Part shown: in pieces, positions 17,618 through 26,438 of the stretch | How positions within the stretch are numbered: position 1 is the stretch's first letter | Layout: each line of letters starts with the position of its first letter | Assembly (NCBI RefSeq): GCF_000421185.1 | Contig: NZ_ATWJ01000013.1 | Coordinates: 219,925-283,924, forward strand | Length of the DNA stretch: 64,000 bases | From: Ornithinimicrobium pekingense DSM 21552 | GTDB lineage: Bacteria; Actinomycetota; Actinomycetes; Actinomycetales; Dermatophilaceae | Direction of reading: 5' to 3' | The notes under the pieces: generated by a model | What the model was told of the DNA's origin: nothing | The model's input: the letters and a program-made list of their open reading frames with translations, nothing else | Databases searched by the model: none | Program-made: the position numbers and the translations under genes

Positions 17618-19603
17618 TCAGTCGCCCTTGTTCAACCCCGCGCTGATCATGCTCATCACCGACGAGTCGGCCAGGGTGGTCACGTCGCCGACCTCACGGT
17701 GCTCGGCGACGTCCTTGAGCAGGCGGCGCATGATCTTGCCCGAGCGGGTCTTGGGAAGCTCGGGGACGACCATGATCTGCCGCGGCTTGGCGATCGGGCC
17801 GATCTCCTTGGCCACGTGCTGGCGCAGCTCGGCGATGAGCTCGGCGCCCTCGCCCTCCTCGTCGGCCTCCGCGACCGCGTCGGCGCGCAGGATGACGAAG
17901 GCGCAGATCGCCTGGCCGGTGGTCTCGTCGGCGGCGCCCACGACCGCGGCCTCGGCGACCTTGGGGTGGGAGACCAGGGCGGACTCGATCTCGGCCGTGG
18001 ACATCCGGTGGCCGGAGACGTTCATGACGTCGTCCACCCGCCCGAGGACCCAGATGTTGCCGTCCTCGTCGAGCTTGGCGCCGTCACCGGCGAAGTAGAC
18101 GTTCTCGAACCGGCTCCAGTAGGTCTCCTTGTAGCGCTCCGGGTCGCCCCAGATGCCCCGCAGCATCGACGGCCACGGCTCGGTGAGGACCAGGTAGCCG
18201 CCGGACCCCTTCTCCACCGGCTTCCCGGTGTCGTCCACGACCGCGGCGGAGATGCCCGGGATCGGGCGCATCGCGGACCCGGGCCGGGCCGCGGTGACGC
18301 CGGGCAGCGGGCTGATCATGATCGCGCCGGTCTCGGTCTGCCACCAGGTGTCCACGATCGGGCAGCGGTCGCCGCCGATGACCTCGCGGTACCACATCCA
18401 CGCCTCGGGGTTGATCGGCTCGCCCACCGAGCCGAGCAGGCGCAGCGAGGACAGGTCGAACTTCGCCGGGATGTCCTTGCCCCACTTCATGAACGTGCGG
18501 ATCGCCGTCGGCGCGGTGTAGAGGACCGACACCTTCTTGTCCTGCACGATCTCCCAGAACCGGCCCTGGTGCGGGGTGTCGGGGGTGCCCTCGTACATCA
18601 CCTGGGTGGCGCCGAGCGTCATCGGCCCGTAGACGATGTAGGAGTGGCCGGTGACCCAGCCGATGTCGGCGGTGCACCAGTAGACGTCGGACTCGGGGTG
18701 GATGTCGTGCACCACCGAGCTGGTGTAGGCCGTCTGCACCAGGAACCCGCCGGTGGCGTGGAAGATGCCCTTGGGCTTGCCCGTGGTGCCCGAGGTGTAG
18801 AGGATGAACAGCGGGTGCTCGGCGTCGAAGGCCTCCGGCTCGTGGGTGTCGGCGGCCGCCCCCAGCGCCTCGTGCCACCACAGGTCACGATCGTCGTCCC
18901 AGTCGACGTCCTGCTCGGTGCGCCGCACCACGAGCACCTTCTCGACGGGGGACTCCCCCACGGCCAGCGCCGCGTCCACGGCGGGCTTGAGCGCACCGGG
19001 CTTGCCGCGGCGCCAGCCGCCGTCGGCGGTGATGACCACCTTCGCGCCGGCGTCGTCGATGCGGCTGTGCAGCGCCTCGGCGGAGAACCCGCCGAAGACC
19101 ACCGAGTGCGGGGCGCCCAGGCGGGCGCAGGCCAGCATCGCCACGACCGCCTCGGGGATCATCGGCAGGTAGATCGCGACCGCGTCACCCTTGCCGACGC
19201 CGAGGTCGGCCAGGGCGTTGGCCGCCTTCTGCACCTGGACGTGCAGGTCGGCGTAGGTGATGTCGCGGGTGTCACCCGGCTCGCCGACGAAGTGCAGCGC
19301 GACCCGGTCGCCGTGGCCCGCCTCGACGTGCTTGTCGACGGCGTTGACGCAGGCGTTGACCCTGCCGCCCACGAACCACTTCGCGAACGGGGCCTGCGAC
19401 CAGTCGAGGACCTGGTCGAAGTCGGTCTCCCACTGCACGTACCTGCGGGCCTGCTCGGCCCAGAACCCCTCCCGGTCCTGCGCCGCGCGGTCGTAGAGCT
19501 CGGCCGTGCCGTTGGCCTGCGCCCCGAACTCCTCGCTCGGCGGGAAGGTCCGCTCCTCGTGCAGCAGGTTGGACAGGCCCTCGGACGTGGTCTCGGTCGA
19601 CAT
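17618..19603 (-). CDS. acs: Acetyl-CoA synthetase (AMP-forming)
   Basis: A 661-aa ANL-superfamily ligase that makes acetyl-CoA from acetate, ATP and CoA. The P-loop-like motif [11 protein letters not shown] (about 270), the [16 protein letters not shown] motif (about 415) and the C-terminal [11 protein letters not shown] (about 615), whose lysine is the acetylation-controlled catalytic residue, are all present. Length is normal for Acs. The start at 19603 is fixed by AAGGAGGCACG directly upstream. The symporter and two-component system at 21.8-25.8 kb may supply its acetate. Confidence 0.95.
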   Translation of the reverse strand: MSTETTSEGLSNLLHEERTFPPSEEFGAQANGTAELYDRAAQDREGFWAEQARRYVQWETDFDQVLDWSQAPFAKWFVGGRVNACVNAVDKHVEAGHGDRVALHFVGEPGDTRDITYADLHVQVQKAANALADLGVGKGDAVAIYLPMIPEAVVAMLACARLGAPHSVVFGGFSAEALHSRIDDAGAKVVITADGGWRRGKPGALKPAVDAALAVGESPVEKVLVVRRTEQDVDWDDDRDLWWHEALGAAADTHEPEAFDAEHPLFILYTSGTTGKPKGIFHATGGFLVQTAYTSSVVHDIHPESDVYWCTADIGWVTGHSYIVYGPMTLGATQVMYEGTPDTPHQGRFWEIVQDKKVSVLYTAPTAIRTFMKWGKDIPAKFDLSSLRLLGSVGEPINPEAWMWYREVIGGDRCPIVDTWWQTETGAIMISPLPGVTAARPGSAMRPIPGISAAVVDDTGKPVEKGSGGYLVLTEPWPSMLRGIWGDPERYKETYWSRFENVYFAGDGAKLDEDGNIWVLGRVDDVMNVSGHRMSTAEIESALVSHPKVAEAAVVGAADETTGQAICAFVILRADAVAEADEEGEGAELIAELRQHVAKEIGPIAKPRQIMVVPELPKTRSGKIMRRLLKDVAEHREVGDVTTLADSSVMSMISAGLNKGD

Positions 19604-19940
19604 CGTGCCTCCTTGCGTCGTTGCGTGGTCTGGGTTCGAGTATGCCGTGCGGCCGGGGTCGGTGGTCGACCGATGCGGACACCCGTGCCCGGGCAGGCTC
19701 CCGACCTCCACCTCGGCCCCGTCCCCCGGAGCACGCTGCCCGCTGGACACCGCGACCACTGTGCGGGCCCGGTATGCCGTGACGGAAGGCCTGCCGGGCC
19801 GGCCACCGGCGAGAGGCGGGCGGGGCGCGCCGAGCGGTCGTCCGGTCACGACGAGCGGCGGACCGGTGGTGCGGCGCGACGAACGGTCCCCCCGGTCCGC
19901 CGGGGCGGCAGTGTAGAGCCACCGCGCCGGCGCTGACCAG
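19604..19940. other. Intergenic stretch without a recognised gene
   Basis: This 337-bp stretch separates acs from the divergent secreted-protein gene. I see no ORF with a ribosome binding site and no structured RNA. A weak -10-like CATACT for acs lies on the minus strand near 19640. The high GC content gives long open frames in several phases, which I do not take as genes. Confidence 0.6.
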
Positions 19941-19986
19941 TGGGCAATATTGCCCATGTCCTCCGGCCCCCCGGCGCTCCTAGCGT
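19941..19986 (+). promoter_or_regulatory. 16-bp palindrome upstream of the ScyD/ScyE-like gene promoter
   Basis: TGGGCAATATTGCCCA (19941-19956) is a perfect palindrome and unusually AT-rich in its centre for this DNA. A TAGCGT -10 box (19981-19986) starts 25 bp further on, so the site sits just upstream of the expected -35, where an activator or repressor could bind. The leader is about 30 nt and has GGAGG. Confidence 0.55.
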
Positions 19987-20021
19987 GGGGACACCCACAG
20001 CCGACGACCCACCGGAGGTCC

Positions 20022-21188
20022 ATGATGTCGTCCACGCCCACGCGCGCCCTTGTCGGACTGGCCCTGGCCGGCCTGGTGACCGCCTCGGTGGTCCCGGTCG
20101 CGACGGCCGGAGAGCGCAAGGGGGGTGATGACCGGGGCAGGGTCGTGGCGACGGGGCTGGACAGCCCGCGCCACCTGTCCGCCTCCGCACGCGGTGACCT
20201 CTACGTCGCCGAGGCGGGCGAGGGCGGCGACGACTGCGTCCTCGGCGAGGCACCGGGCGAGCCGGAGCCGGTCGAGGTGTGCGGCGGCACGACCGGGGCG
20301 GTCACCCGGGTGACCCACCGGGGCCACCAGAGCCGCGTCGTCACGGGCCTGCCGTCGTTGCGGCTGGGCGAGGACGTCATCGGCACCTCGGACGCCGAGC
20401 TGCACGGCCGGACCCTGATGATCTCCGTGGGCCTGGGCAACCCGCCCGAGACCCGGGACCACCTCGTCGAGGAGCACGGACGTGCCTACGCCCGCCTGGC
20501 CACCGTGCAGTCGGCCCGGCTCAAGGGCTCGCACACGACCAGGCTGCGCACGGAGGCCGACCTCGCCAGGTCCGAGACCCGGCGCAACCCCGACGGCGGC
20601 CTGCTCGACACCAACCCCAACTCGATCGCCCGTGACCGCGGGGGCTGGGTCGTCGCCGACGCCGGCGCCAACGACGTGCTCCGCCTCACCGACAAGGGCC
20701 GGCTGCGGCTGGTCACCGTGCTGCCCGAGGGCATGGCCGAGGCACCGCCCTTCCTCGAGCTGCCGCCCGGCACGCAGATCCCCTTCCAGCCGGTGCCGAC
20801 CTCGGCCGTGCGCGGCCCGGACGGGGCGATCTACGTCAGCCAGCTGACCGGCTTCCCCTTCCCGCAGGACGGCGCCGGCATCTGGCGGGTCGGCCGCGAC
20901 GGCGTGGCCCGCCCGTGGGCCACCGGCCTGACCAACGTCACCGACCTGGCCTTCGACCACAAGGGCCGGCTCTACGCGGTCCAGCTCTCCGACGTCGGGC
21001 TGCTCAACGAGACCGGCCTGCCCTCCGGGTCGCTGGTCCAGGTGCGCAAGAACGGCAACCACCGGACCGTCGTCGACGACCTCGACGCGCCGTTCGGGGT
21101 GGCGCTGCACCGGGGCGACGCCTACATCACCACGTGCACCGTCTGCGCGGACGGCGGCCAGGTGATGAGGTTCGACCTCGACCGCTGA
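20022..21188 (+). CDS. Secreted ScyD/ScyE-like beta-propeller protein
   Basis: A 387-388-aa protein with a Sec signal peptide (hydrophobic 8-24, Ala-X-Ala near 28). It is followed by NHL/beta-propeller-like repeats such as [40 protein letters not shown] and PYGVALH-like blades. This matches the actinobacterial ScyD/ScyE-family proteins, whose function is unknown outside scytonemin clusters. Two ATGs start the frame (20022 and 20025); GGAGG at 20014-20018 is better spaced for the second. It ends at a strong hairpin. Confidence 0.8.
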   Translation: MMSSTPTRALVGLALAGLVTASVVPVATAGERKGGDDRGRVVATGLDSPRHLSASARGDLYVAEAGEGGDDCVLGEAPGEPEPVEVCGGTTGAVTRVTHRGHQSRVVTGLPSLRLGEDVIGTSDAELHGRTLMISVGLGNPPETRDHLVEEHGRAYARLATVQSARLKGSHTTRLRTEADLARSETRRNPDGGLLDTNPNSIARDRGGWVVADAGANDVLRLTDKGRLRLVTVLPEGMAEAPPFLELPPGTQIPFQPVPTSAVRGPDGAIYVSQLTGFPFPQDGAGIWRVGRDGVARPWATGLTNVTDLAFDHKGRLYAVQLSDVGLLNETGLPSGSLVQVRKNGNHRTVVDDLDAPFGVALHRGDAYITTCTVCADGGQVMRFDLDR

Positions 21189-21210
21189 CGGCGGGGGCGC
21201 TCCCGCCGTC
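21187..21210 (+). terminator. Hairpin terminator after the ScyD/ScyE-like gene
   Basis: GACGGCGGG (21187-21195) pairs with CCCGCCGTC (21202-21210) around a 6-nt loop. The stem starts at the last base of the stop codon. No U tract follows. Confidence 0.65.
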
Positions 21211-21261
21211 CGACCCGACCGGTCGTCGGTCCTCACGGGGGACCGGCGGCCGGCCGGTGCG

Positions 21262-21837
21262 TCAGGAACGGTTGCCGAAGCTGTCGGCGATGCGCTGCAG
21301 CCGCGCCCGGTAGTCGGCCCACCACCGGGCGTCGCCGGTGGCCATGTTGGTGTTGCGCGCGGAAAGTCCCACGGCCCCGTCCAGCTCCTCCCGCAGGATG
21401 TCGGCGTGCCCGGCGTGCCGGGCCAGGTCGCCGGTGACGTGCACGAGGACCTCGCCGAGCGTCGTCGTGGGCCTGCCCCACCACGGGACGTGGCCGGCTG
21501 CGGCCAGCGGCAGCTCGGTGATCGTCGCGTCGGCGTGCTGCTGCACGCGGGCGTAGAGGTCCAGGACGTCCTGCGTCGACTCCTCCGCGGGCACCCAGAA
21601 GTCGGCGTTGTCCTCCCCGTCCATGTCCCAGCCGAGCTCGAAGGGCACCGGCCGCCCGAAGACCAGGCCGAAGTACTCCGCCTCCACGCCCGTCGCGTGC
21701 CGCACCAGGCCCAGCAGGTTCGTGCCGGTCGGGGTCATCGGCGAGCGCACCTCGCGCTCGCCCAGGCCCTCCAGCTTCCAGATCAGGGCGTCGCGCTCGA
21801 GGCGCAGGTAGCGGTGCAGGGTGTCCTTGAGCTCCAT
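21262..21837 (-). CDS. DinB/DUF664 family protein (mycothiol S-transferase-like)
   Basis: A 191-aa four-helix protein of the DinB-like superfamily. The metal ligands expected for the family are visible: LLGLVRHATGVEAEYF (His near 46) and GDLARHAGHADILREE (two His near 140-144). Actinobacterial DUF664 members include mycothiol-dependent transferases and isomerases. The ATG at 21837 is preceded by TAGCCT at 7 nt on its own strand, so it may have its own leaderless transcript although it lies 10 nt behind the symporter gene. Confidence 0.82.
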   Translation of the reverse strand: MELKDTLHRYLRLERDALIWKLEGLGEREVRSPMTPTGTNLLGLVRHATGVEAEYFGLVFGRPVPFELGWDMDGEDNADFWVPAEESTQDVLDLYARVQQHADATITELPLAAAGHVPWWGRPTTTLGEVLVHVTGDLARHAGHADILREELDGAVGLSARNTNMATGDARWWADYRARLQRIADSFGNRS

Positions 21838-21847
21838 ACCCGCGAGG

Positions 21848-23362
21848 CTAGCGAGAGGTGATCTCCTCGGGGGTGTGCAGGCGCACCAGGGTGCGCGTGG
21901 CGGTGCGGGGTATGCCGTGCGGCGTCGCCAGCGAGACCACGACCGCCGTGAGCACGGCGGTCGGGACCGTCCACGCGGCCGGGTGGGCCAGGAGGGCCGC
22001 CGGCCATCCCGACCCCGGTCCGAGCACCACGCTGGCGACGAGCGAGCCGGTGGCCAGCACCGCCCCGGTGACCAGCCCCGCGGCCGCGCCGTGCACCGAC
22101 AGCCGTGACCACCACACCCCGAGCGCGAGCAGCGGGAAGAAGGTCGAGGCGGCGACCACGAAGGCCAGCGTGACGAAGGCGGCGAGGGGGACCTCGGGGA
22201 AGAACCGGCTCACCGCGTAGGGGACGACGACCGCCACGACCGCGGCCAGGCGGAAGCCGGTGACCTCCGAGTGGTCGCCGGCGGTGACCCGGCCGAGCAG
22301 CGGGCGGAGCACGTCCTGGTTGAGCACGCCGGTGACCGCGACCGCCAGGCCGGAGGAGGTGGACAGGAAGGCGGCGAAGGCGCCACCGGCGAGGGCTGCC
22401 GTGAGCACGTCGGAGCCCAGTCCGGGCACGACCTCGGCCGGCAGCCGCAGCACGACCGTGTCGGCGCGGACCCCCGCGTCCAGGACCGGCAGGTAGGCGC
22501 GCCCGAGCACGCCGTAGACGATCGTGAAGACGTAGAACAGGCCGAGCAGCGCCAGGACGTGGACCGTCGTGCGGCGGGCGGCCGTGCCGTCGGGGTTGGT
22601 GTAGTAGCGCACCACGACGTGCGGCAGCCCGGTGGTGCCGAGCGCGAGGCCGACGACCAGCGAGAGCGTGCGGTAGAGGTGGTGCTCCTCGGGCGCGCGG
22701 CCGGTGAACGGCTGCGTCCAGCCCACCCCGACCTCCGGCGTCGGGCCCTGGGTGACCCACCACACCGCGAGGATCATCCCGGCGGGGATCGCGAGCGCGC
22801 TGAGCTTGAGCCAGTACTGCACGGCCTGGACCAGGGTGATCGAGCGCATCCCGCCGGCGGCGACGGCCAGGACGACCACGACCAGCACGACGAACGCGCC
22901 GACCCACAGCGGAGCCCCGGTGACCAGGCGCAGGGTGAAGGCGGCACCCTGGAACTGGGGGATGAGGTAGAGCCAGCCGATGAGGACGGCCAGCACCGAG
23001 CACAGGTGGCGCACCGCCCGCGACTCCAGGCGGGCCTCGGCGAAGTCGGGCAGGGTGTAGGCCCCGGAGCGGCGCAGCGGGGCGGCGACGAGGACGAGCA
23101 GCACGAGGTAGCCGACGGTGTAGCCGATCGGGTACCACAGCGCGTCGACGCCCTGGTCGTAGATGAGGCCGGCGACCCCGAGGAAGCTGGCGGCCGAGAG
23201 GTACTCCCCGCCGATCGCCGCGGCGTTGCGGCGCGGTGAGACGACACGGCCGGCGACGTAGAAGTCGCTGGTGCGCCGCGCCCACCGCAGCGCGAAGACG
23301 CTCAGCCCCAGCGTGACGAGGCAGACGGCGGCGATCGTGCCGACGGACAGCGGTCCGGCCAC
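21848..23362 (-). CDS. Sodium/solute symporter (monocarboxylate/acetate type)
   Basis: A 504-aa SSS-family transporter with about thirteen helices. The SSS signatures are GGEYLSAASFLGVAGLIY (about 50-67) and GTTGLPHVVVRYYTNPDG (about 235), which resemble ActP/MctC cation-acetate symporters. The GTG start at 23362 is 5 nt after the stop of the DUF485 gene, with GAGG upstream. The gene order DUF485-symporter is typical of acetate permease operons. Substrate is inferred as acetate or a similar monocarboxylate. Confidence 0.88.
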   Translation of the reverse strand: MAGPLSVGTIAAVCLVTLGLSVFALRWARRTSDFYVAGRVVSPRRNAAAIGGEYLSAASFLGVAGLIYDQGVDALWYPIGYTVGYLVLLVLVAAPLRRSGAYTLPDFAEARLESRAVRHLCSVLAVLIGWLYLIPQFQGAAFTLRLVTGAPLWVGAFVVLVVVVLAVAAGGMRSITLVQAVQYWLKLSALAIPAGMILAVWWVTQGPTPEVGVGWTQPFTGRAPEEHHLYRTLSLVVGLALGTTGLPHVVVRYYTNPDGTAARRTTVHVLALLGLFYVFTIVYGVLGRAYLPVLDAGVRADTVVLRLPAEVVPGLGSDVLTAALAGGAFAAFLSTSSGLAVAVTGVLNQDVLRPLLGRVTAGDHSEVTGFRLAAVVAVVVPYAVSRFFPEVPLAAFVTLAFVVAASTFFPLLALGVWWSRLSVHGAAAGLVTGAVLATGSLVASVVLGPGSGWPAALLAHPAAWTVPTAVLTAVVVSLATPHGIPRTATRTLVRLHTPEEITSR

Positions 23363-23367
23363 CGACC

Positions 23368-23760
23368 TCAGCGCTCCTGGGTGACGATGTCGGCGAACCG
23401 GCGCTCGGTCCGCTCGGCCTGCCGGGAGTAGACGGCGGCGGCGGCGATCATCGCCGGGTAGAGCAGCACCCCGAGGACGAGCCACGGGAAGGGCAGCGGG
23501 CCGAGGTGGAGCTCGCGGGTGGCGGGGACCGCGGCGAAGAGCAGCGGGAGCCCGAGCAGGGTGGTGGCGACCACGCCGAGCACCGCGAGCGCCAGGCGGA
23601 GCTGGGCCCGGAGCAGGCCCCGCAGGTAGAGCTCGCCGACCTCCGTCTGCTCGACGAGGGCGCTGGTCGCGGTGCGGCGCCGCGGGGCGCTGGCCCCGCG
23701 GCGGGAGGAGGTCACCCGGACCCGCTGCGTCGGCGCGCTCCTCGGCGCCCTCGAGGTCAT
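23368..23760 (-). CDS. DUF485-like small membrane protein
   Basis: A 130-aa protein with a basic N-terminus and two membrane helices (about 52-78 and 91-112), followed by RQAERTERRFADIVTQE. This is the YjcH/DUF485 type that accompanies ActP-like symporters. Its ATG overlaps the response-regulator stop (ATGA), and its stop is 5 nt from the symporter start. It probably assists or regulates the symporter. Confidence 0.78.
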   Translation of the reverse strand: MTSRAPRSAPTQRVRVTSSRRGASAPRRRTATSALVEQTEVGELYLRGLLRAQLRLALAVLGVVATTLLGLPLLFAAVPATRELHLGPLPFPWLVLGVLLYPAMIAAAAVYSRQAERTERRFADIVTQER

Positions 23761-24584
23761 GCCCCGAGCACCCGTTCGCGCACCTCGCGCACGTGCCGGC
23801 GGGCGACCGGCAGCTCGGTGCCGTCCGGGGCCAGGACGAGGCTGAGCTTGCCGTGGCCCTGGCGCACCTCGGCCACGTGCGCCAGGCTCACCAGGGTGGA
23901 GCGGTGGATGCGCACGAAGCCGGCGTCGGACCAGCGCTCCTCCAACGCGGCCATCGGGGTGCGCAGCAGGTGGGAGCCGGTGGCGGTGAAGAGCCGGACG
24001 TAGTCGCCCTGCGCCTGCACGTAGCGGACGGCCGAGCGCTGCACGAAGCGGGTCACGCCCCCCAGCTCCACGGGGATCCGCTCCTCCGCCGGCGGACCGC
24101 CGGGTGCGCCGGTGCCCGAGCCGCCCGTGGGAGCAGCCGGGGCGGGCCTGTCGGGACCGGTGTCGTCAGCGGCACCGCCCGGGGGTGCGCCCGGGGGTGC
24201 GCCCGGGCCCTCGGCGCCGGCGCGCGGCATACCCGCGACGACCCGGTCGACCGCCTGGGCCAGGCGCGCGGCGGACACCGGCTTCATGACGTAGTCGGTC
24301 GCGTGCACCTCGAAGGCGTCGACGGCGTGCTCGTCGTGGGCGGTGACGAAGATGATCTGGGGGCGGTCGGCGAAGCGGGCGATGACGCGGGCCAGCTCCA
24401 TGCCGTCCAGCCCGGGCATCGAGATGTCGGAGAAGACGACGTCGACCGGGCCCGCCTCCAGGGCGCGCAGGGCGTCGGTGCCCGATCCGACCGCGACCAC
24501 GGCCGAGAACCGCCCGTCCTGCTCGAGCAGGTAGGCCAGCTCGGAGAGGGCGGGCGGTTCGTCGTCGACGACGAGGGCGCGCAT
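23757..24584 (-). CDS. LytTR-family response regulator
   Basis: A 275-aa regulator. The receiver domain (1-120) has the acidic pair DDE (7-9), phospho-acceptor Asp53 (FSDISMPGLDG) and Lys in VMKPVS. A Pro/Gly/Ala-rich linker (about 120-165) leads to a LytTR DNA-binding domain (about 170-275) with IPVELGGVTRFVQRSAVRYVQAQGDYVRLF and FVRIHRSTLVSLAHV. TACGAT lies 6 nt before the ATG, so it has a possible leaderless promoter separate from the kinase. It probably controls the symporter genes it overlaps. Confidence 0.9.
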   Translation of the reverse strand: MRALVVDDEPPALSELAYLLEQDGRFSAVVAVGSGTDALRALEAGPVDVVFSDISMPGLDGMELARVIARFADRPQIIFVTAHDEHAVDAFEVHATDYVMKPVSAARLAQAVDRVVAGMPRAGAEGPGAPPGAPPGGAADDTGPDRPAPAAPTGGSGTGAPGGPPAEERIPVELGGVTRFVQRSAVRYVQAQGDYVRLFTATGSHLLRTPMAALEERWSDAGFVRIHRSTLVSLAHVAEVRQGHGKLSLVLAPDGTELPVARRHVREVRERVLGA

Positions 24585-24619
24585 GGTGCCATCGTAGGCA
24601 TCCGCCCTCCGGCGACCCG

Positions 24620-25828
24620 CTAGGTCGAGGGGTGCACGCCGGGCGCGTACTTCGGCACCCGGAAGCTGACCCGGGTGCCGAGCCCCGGGGCGGTCTCCAC
24701 CACCAGCCCGTGGTCGTCGCCGTAGACCCGGCGCAGGCGGGCGTCGACGTTGCCCAGGCCGACCGACTCGCCGGAGCCGTCGCCCCCGGTCTCGCCGTCG
24801 AGCGCCCGGCGCACGTCCTCGGGGTCGGAGCCCGCCCCGTCGTCCTCGACGCTGATCTCGGCCAGGTCGCCGCGGTCGGTGGCGGTGATCGTCACGGTGC
24901 CCGTGCCCACCTTGTCGGCCAGGCCGTGGCGCACGGCGTTCTCGACGAGCGGCTGCACCGCCAGGTAGGGCACCGCGACGGTGAGCACCTCCGGGGCGAC
25001 CAGCAGGTTGACCTGCAGCCGCTCGCCGAAGCGCGCCTGCTCCAGCACGAGGTAGCGCTCGACGTTGCGCAGCTCGTCGGCGAGGGTGGTGAAGGTGCCT
25101 CCGCGGCGCAGGGCGTAGCGGGTGAAGTCGGCGAACTCGAGGAGGAGCTCGCGGGCACGGTCGGGGTCCGTCCGCACGAAGCTGGCGATGGCGCCCAGGG
25201 AGTTGTAGATGAAGTGCGGGCTGATCTGCGCGCGCAGGCTGCGCAGCTCGGCCTCCATCGCCCGGGTGCGCTCCCGGTCGAGCTCGCCCAGCTCCAGCTG
25301 GCCGCTCACCCACGTCGCCACCTGCTCCGTCGCCCGCGCCAGCCCGGCCGACGGACGGTCGGAGTATGCCGCGAGCGTGCCGATCACGCGGTCCTCGACC
25401 ACGATCGGGGCCACCACGCCGGCGCGCACGTCGCACTCCGGCCGGTCGCACGGCAGGTCGCGACGGCCCAGCACCACGACGTCACCGGTCGTCAGCACGC
25501 GCCCGGCGTGGTCGAAGGCCCGGTCGCCGTGGTGCTCGCCGTGCCCGGTCCACACGAGCAGGCCCTGGGTGTCGCAGAGGGCGAGCGCCGACCCGCCGAG
25601 CATGAGCCGCAGGTGCCGGGCCGCCTTGGTCGCGTTGTCCTCGGTCAGCCCCTCGCGCAGGTGGCGGCCGGCCTGGGCGCCGGTGCGCAGCGTCTCGTAG
25701 GTGATGCGGTCGGCCTCGGACAGGAAGCCCCGGGCCACCCGGCGGCGGCGCAGCCACAGCCAGGCCTGCAGCGCCACGAAGACGGTGGCGACGAGCAGGG
25801 CCGTCGGGAGGTGGAGGCCGTCCTGCAT
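24620..25828 (-). CDS. LytS-like sensor histidine kinase
   Basis: A 402-aa kinase with one N-terminal membrane helix (8-26), a GAF-like sensor region (about 75-180) holding CX(6)C-like CDRPEC, and a His_kinase domain with QISPHFIYNSL (His205) and LVENAVRHGL. The C-terminal ATPase has GLGNVDARLRRVYG. TAGTCT lies 6 nt upstream of the ATG (leaderless). LytS/LytTR systems such as BtsSR and LytST sense pyruvate or similar acids and switch on transporters, and this one adjoins a monocarboxylate-type symporter. Confidence 0.9.
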   Translation of the reverse strand: MQDGLHLPTALLVATVFVALQAWLWLRRRRVARGFLSEADRITYETLRTGAQAGRHLREGLTEDNATKAARHLRLMLGGSALALCDTQGLLVWTGHGEHHGDRAFDHAGRVLTTGDVVVLGRRDLPCDRPECDVRAGVVAPIVVEDRVIGTLAAYSDRPSAGLARATEQVATWVSGQLELGELDRERTRAMEAELRSLRAQISPHFIYNSLGAIASFVRTDPDRARELLLEFADFTRYALRRGGTFTTLADELRNVERYLVLEQARFGERLQVNLLVAPEVLTVAVPYLAVQPLVENAVRHGLADKVGTGTVTITATDRGDLAEISVEDDGAGSDPEDVRRALDGETGGDGSGESVGLGNVDARLRRVYGDDHGLVVETAPGLGTRVSFRVPKYAPGVHPST

Positions 25829-25880
25829 GGACGCAGACTAGGGCGCACGAGGCGGCGGGGCGCGCACCCGGCAGGTGACG

Positions 25881-25901
25881 TCATACCCCACGGGGTATGA
25901 T
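25881..25901 (+). promoter_or_regulatory. CsoR/CstR-type operator over the ahpD-like promoter
   Basis: TCATACCCCACGGGGTATGA (25881-25900) is a perfect 9-2-9 inverted repeat of the ATACCC...GGGTAT type bound by CsoR-family copper, formaldehyde or persulfide repressors. The right arm merges with a near-consensus -10 TATGAT (25896-25901), so binding would block the promoter. The leader to the ATG is about 37 nt. No CsoR-family gene lies in the window. Confidence 0.72.
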
Positions 25902-25945
25902 GGCGGTGTTGTCCCCCACCACCCCGCACCACCAGGAGCGACCCC

Positions 25946-26314
25946 ATGTCCTACGGCAAGCACACGCTCGACGACCTGCGCGGCCCGGCGCGTGAGCTGC
26001 GCTCGCGCATCCCCGAGGTCTACGCCGGCTACTCGGCGACGCACAAGGCGGCCCTGGCGCCGGGCGAGCTCGACGTCGCGACCAAGGAGCTCATCGCCCT
26101 GGCGATCGCCGTCAGCAGCCAGTGCGACGGGTGCATCGCCAGCCACGCCCGCGGCGCCGCCCGGGCCGGGGCCACGGAGCAGCAGGTCGCCGAGGCGCTC
26201 GGCGTGGCGATCCTCATGAACGGCGGGCCCTCGACGGTCTACGGCCCGCGGGCGATGGAGGCCTTCCTGGAGCTCGCCGGGCCCGCGCAGCCGCAGGAGC
26301 CGGCCTCGTCCTGA
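25946..26314 (+). CDS. Carboxymuconolactone decarboxylase/AhpD-like protein
   Basis: A 122-aa all-helical AhpD-fold protein with the redox pair and proton relay CDGCIASH (about 56-63), as in alkylhydroperoxidase D. It probably acts as a thiol-dependent peroxidase or reductase in the cytoplasm. RBS AGGAG lies 7 nt before the ATG. The promoter carries a CsoR/CstR-type palindrome, which suggests induction by reactive sulfur or copper. It stands alone. Confidence 0.88.
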   Translation: MSYGKHTLDDLRGPARELRSRIPEVYAGYSATHKAALAPGELDVATKELIALAIAVSSQCDGCIASHARGAARAGATEQQVAEALGVAILMNGGPSTVYGPRAMEAFLELAGPAQPQEPASS

Positions 26315-26353
26315 CCGAGGCACCCGGTCGCACCGGCCGCACCGGTCACGTCG

Positions 26354-26415
26354 CCATCGCCCTTGGGCGGTGGACCTCGTCCAGCTGGGCGATGTCGACC
26401 GTCCGAGGGCGCGGT
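26354..26415. repeat. Intergenic repeat copy 1 with hairpin
   Basis: CCATCGCCC (26354-26362) pairs with GGGCGGTGG (26365-26373), probably as a terminator for the convergent genes. It is followed by a 40-bp element (26376-26415) with the core CCAGCTGGGCGATGTCGACC. The same element occurs at 54279-54318 with about 4 mismatches over 40 positions, and part of it at 55357-55406. Confidence 0.7.
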
Positions 26416-26438
26416 CGTCGTGCCGGGGGGAGCCTGGT

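Noticed and set aside
19604..19940. A small gene in the acs upstream gap.
   Set aside because: Open frames exist but none has a ribosome binding site, a -10-coupled start, or a recognisable domain.
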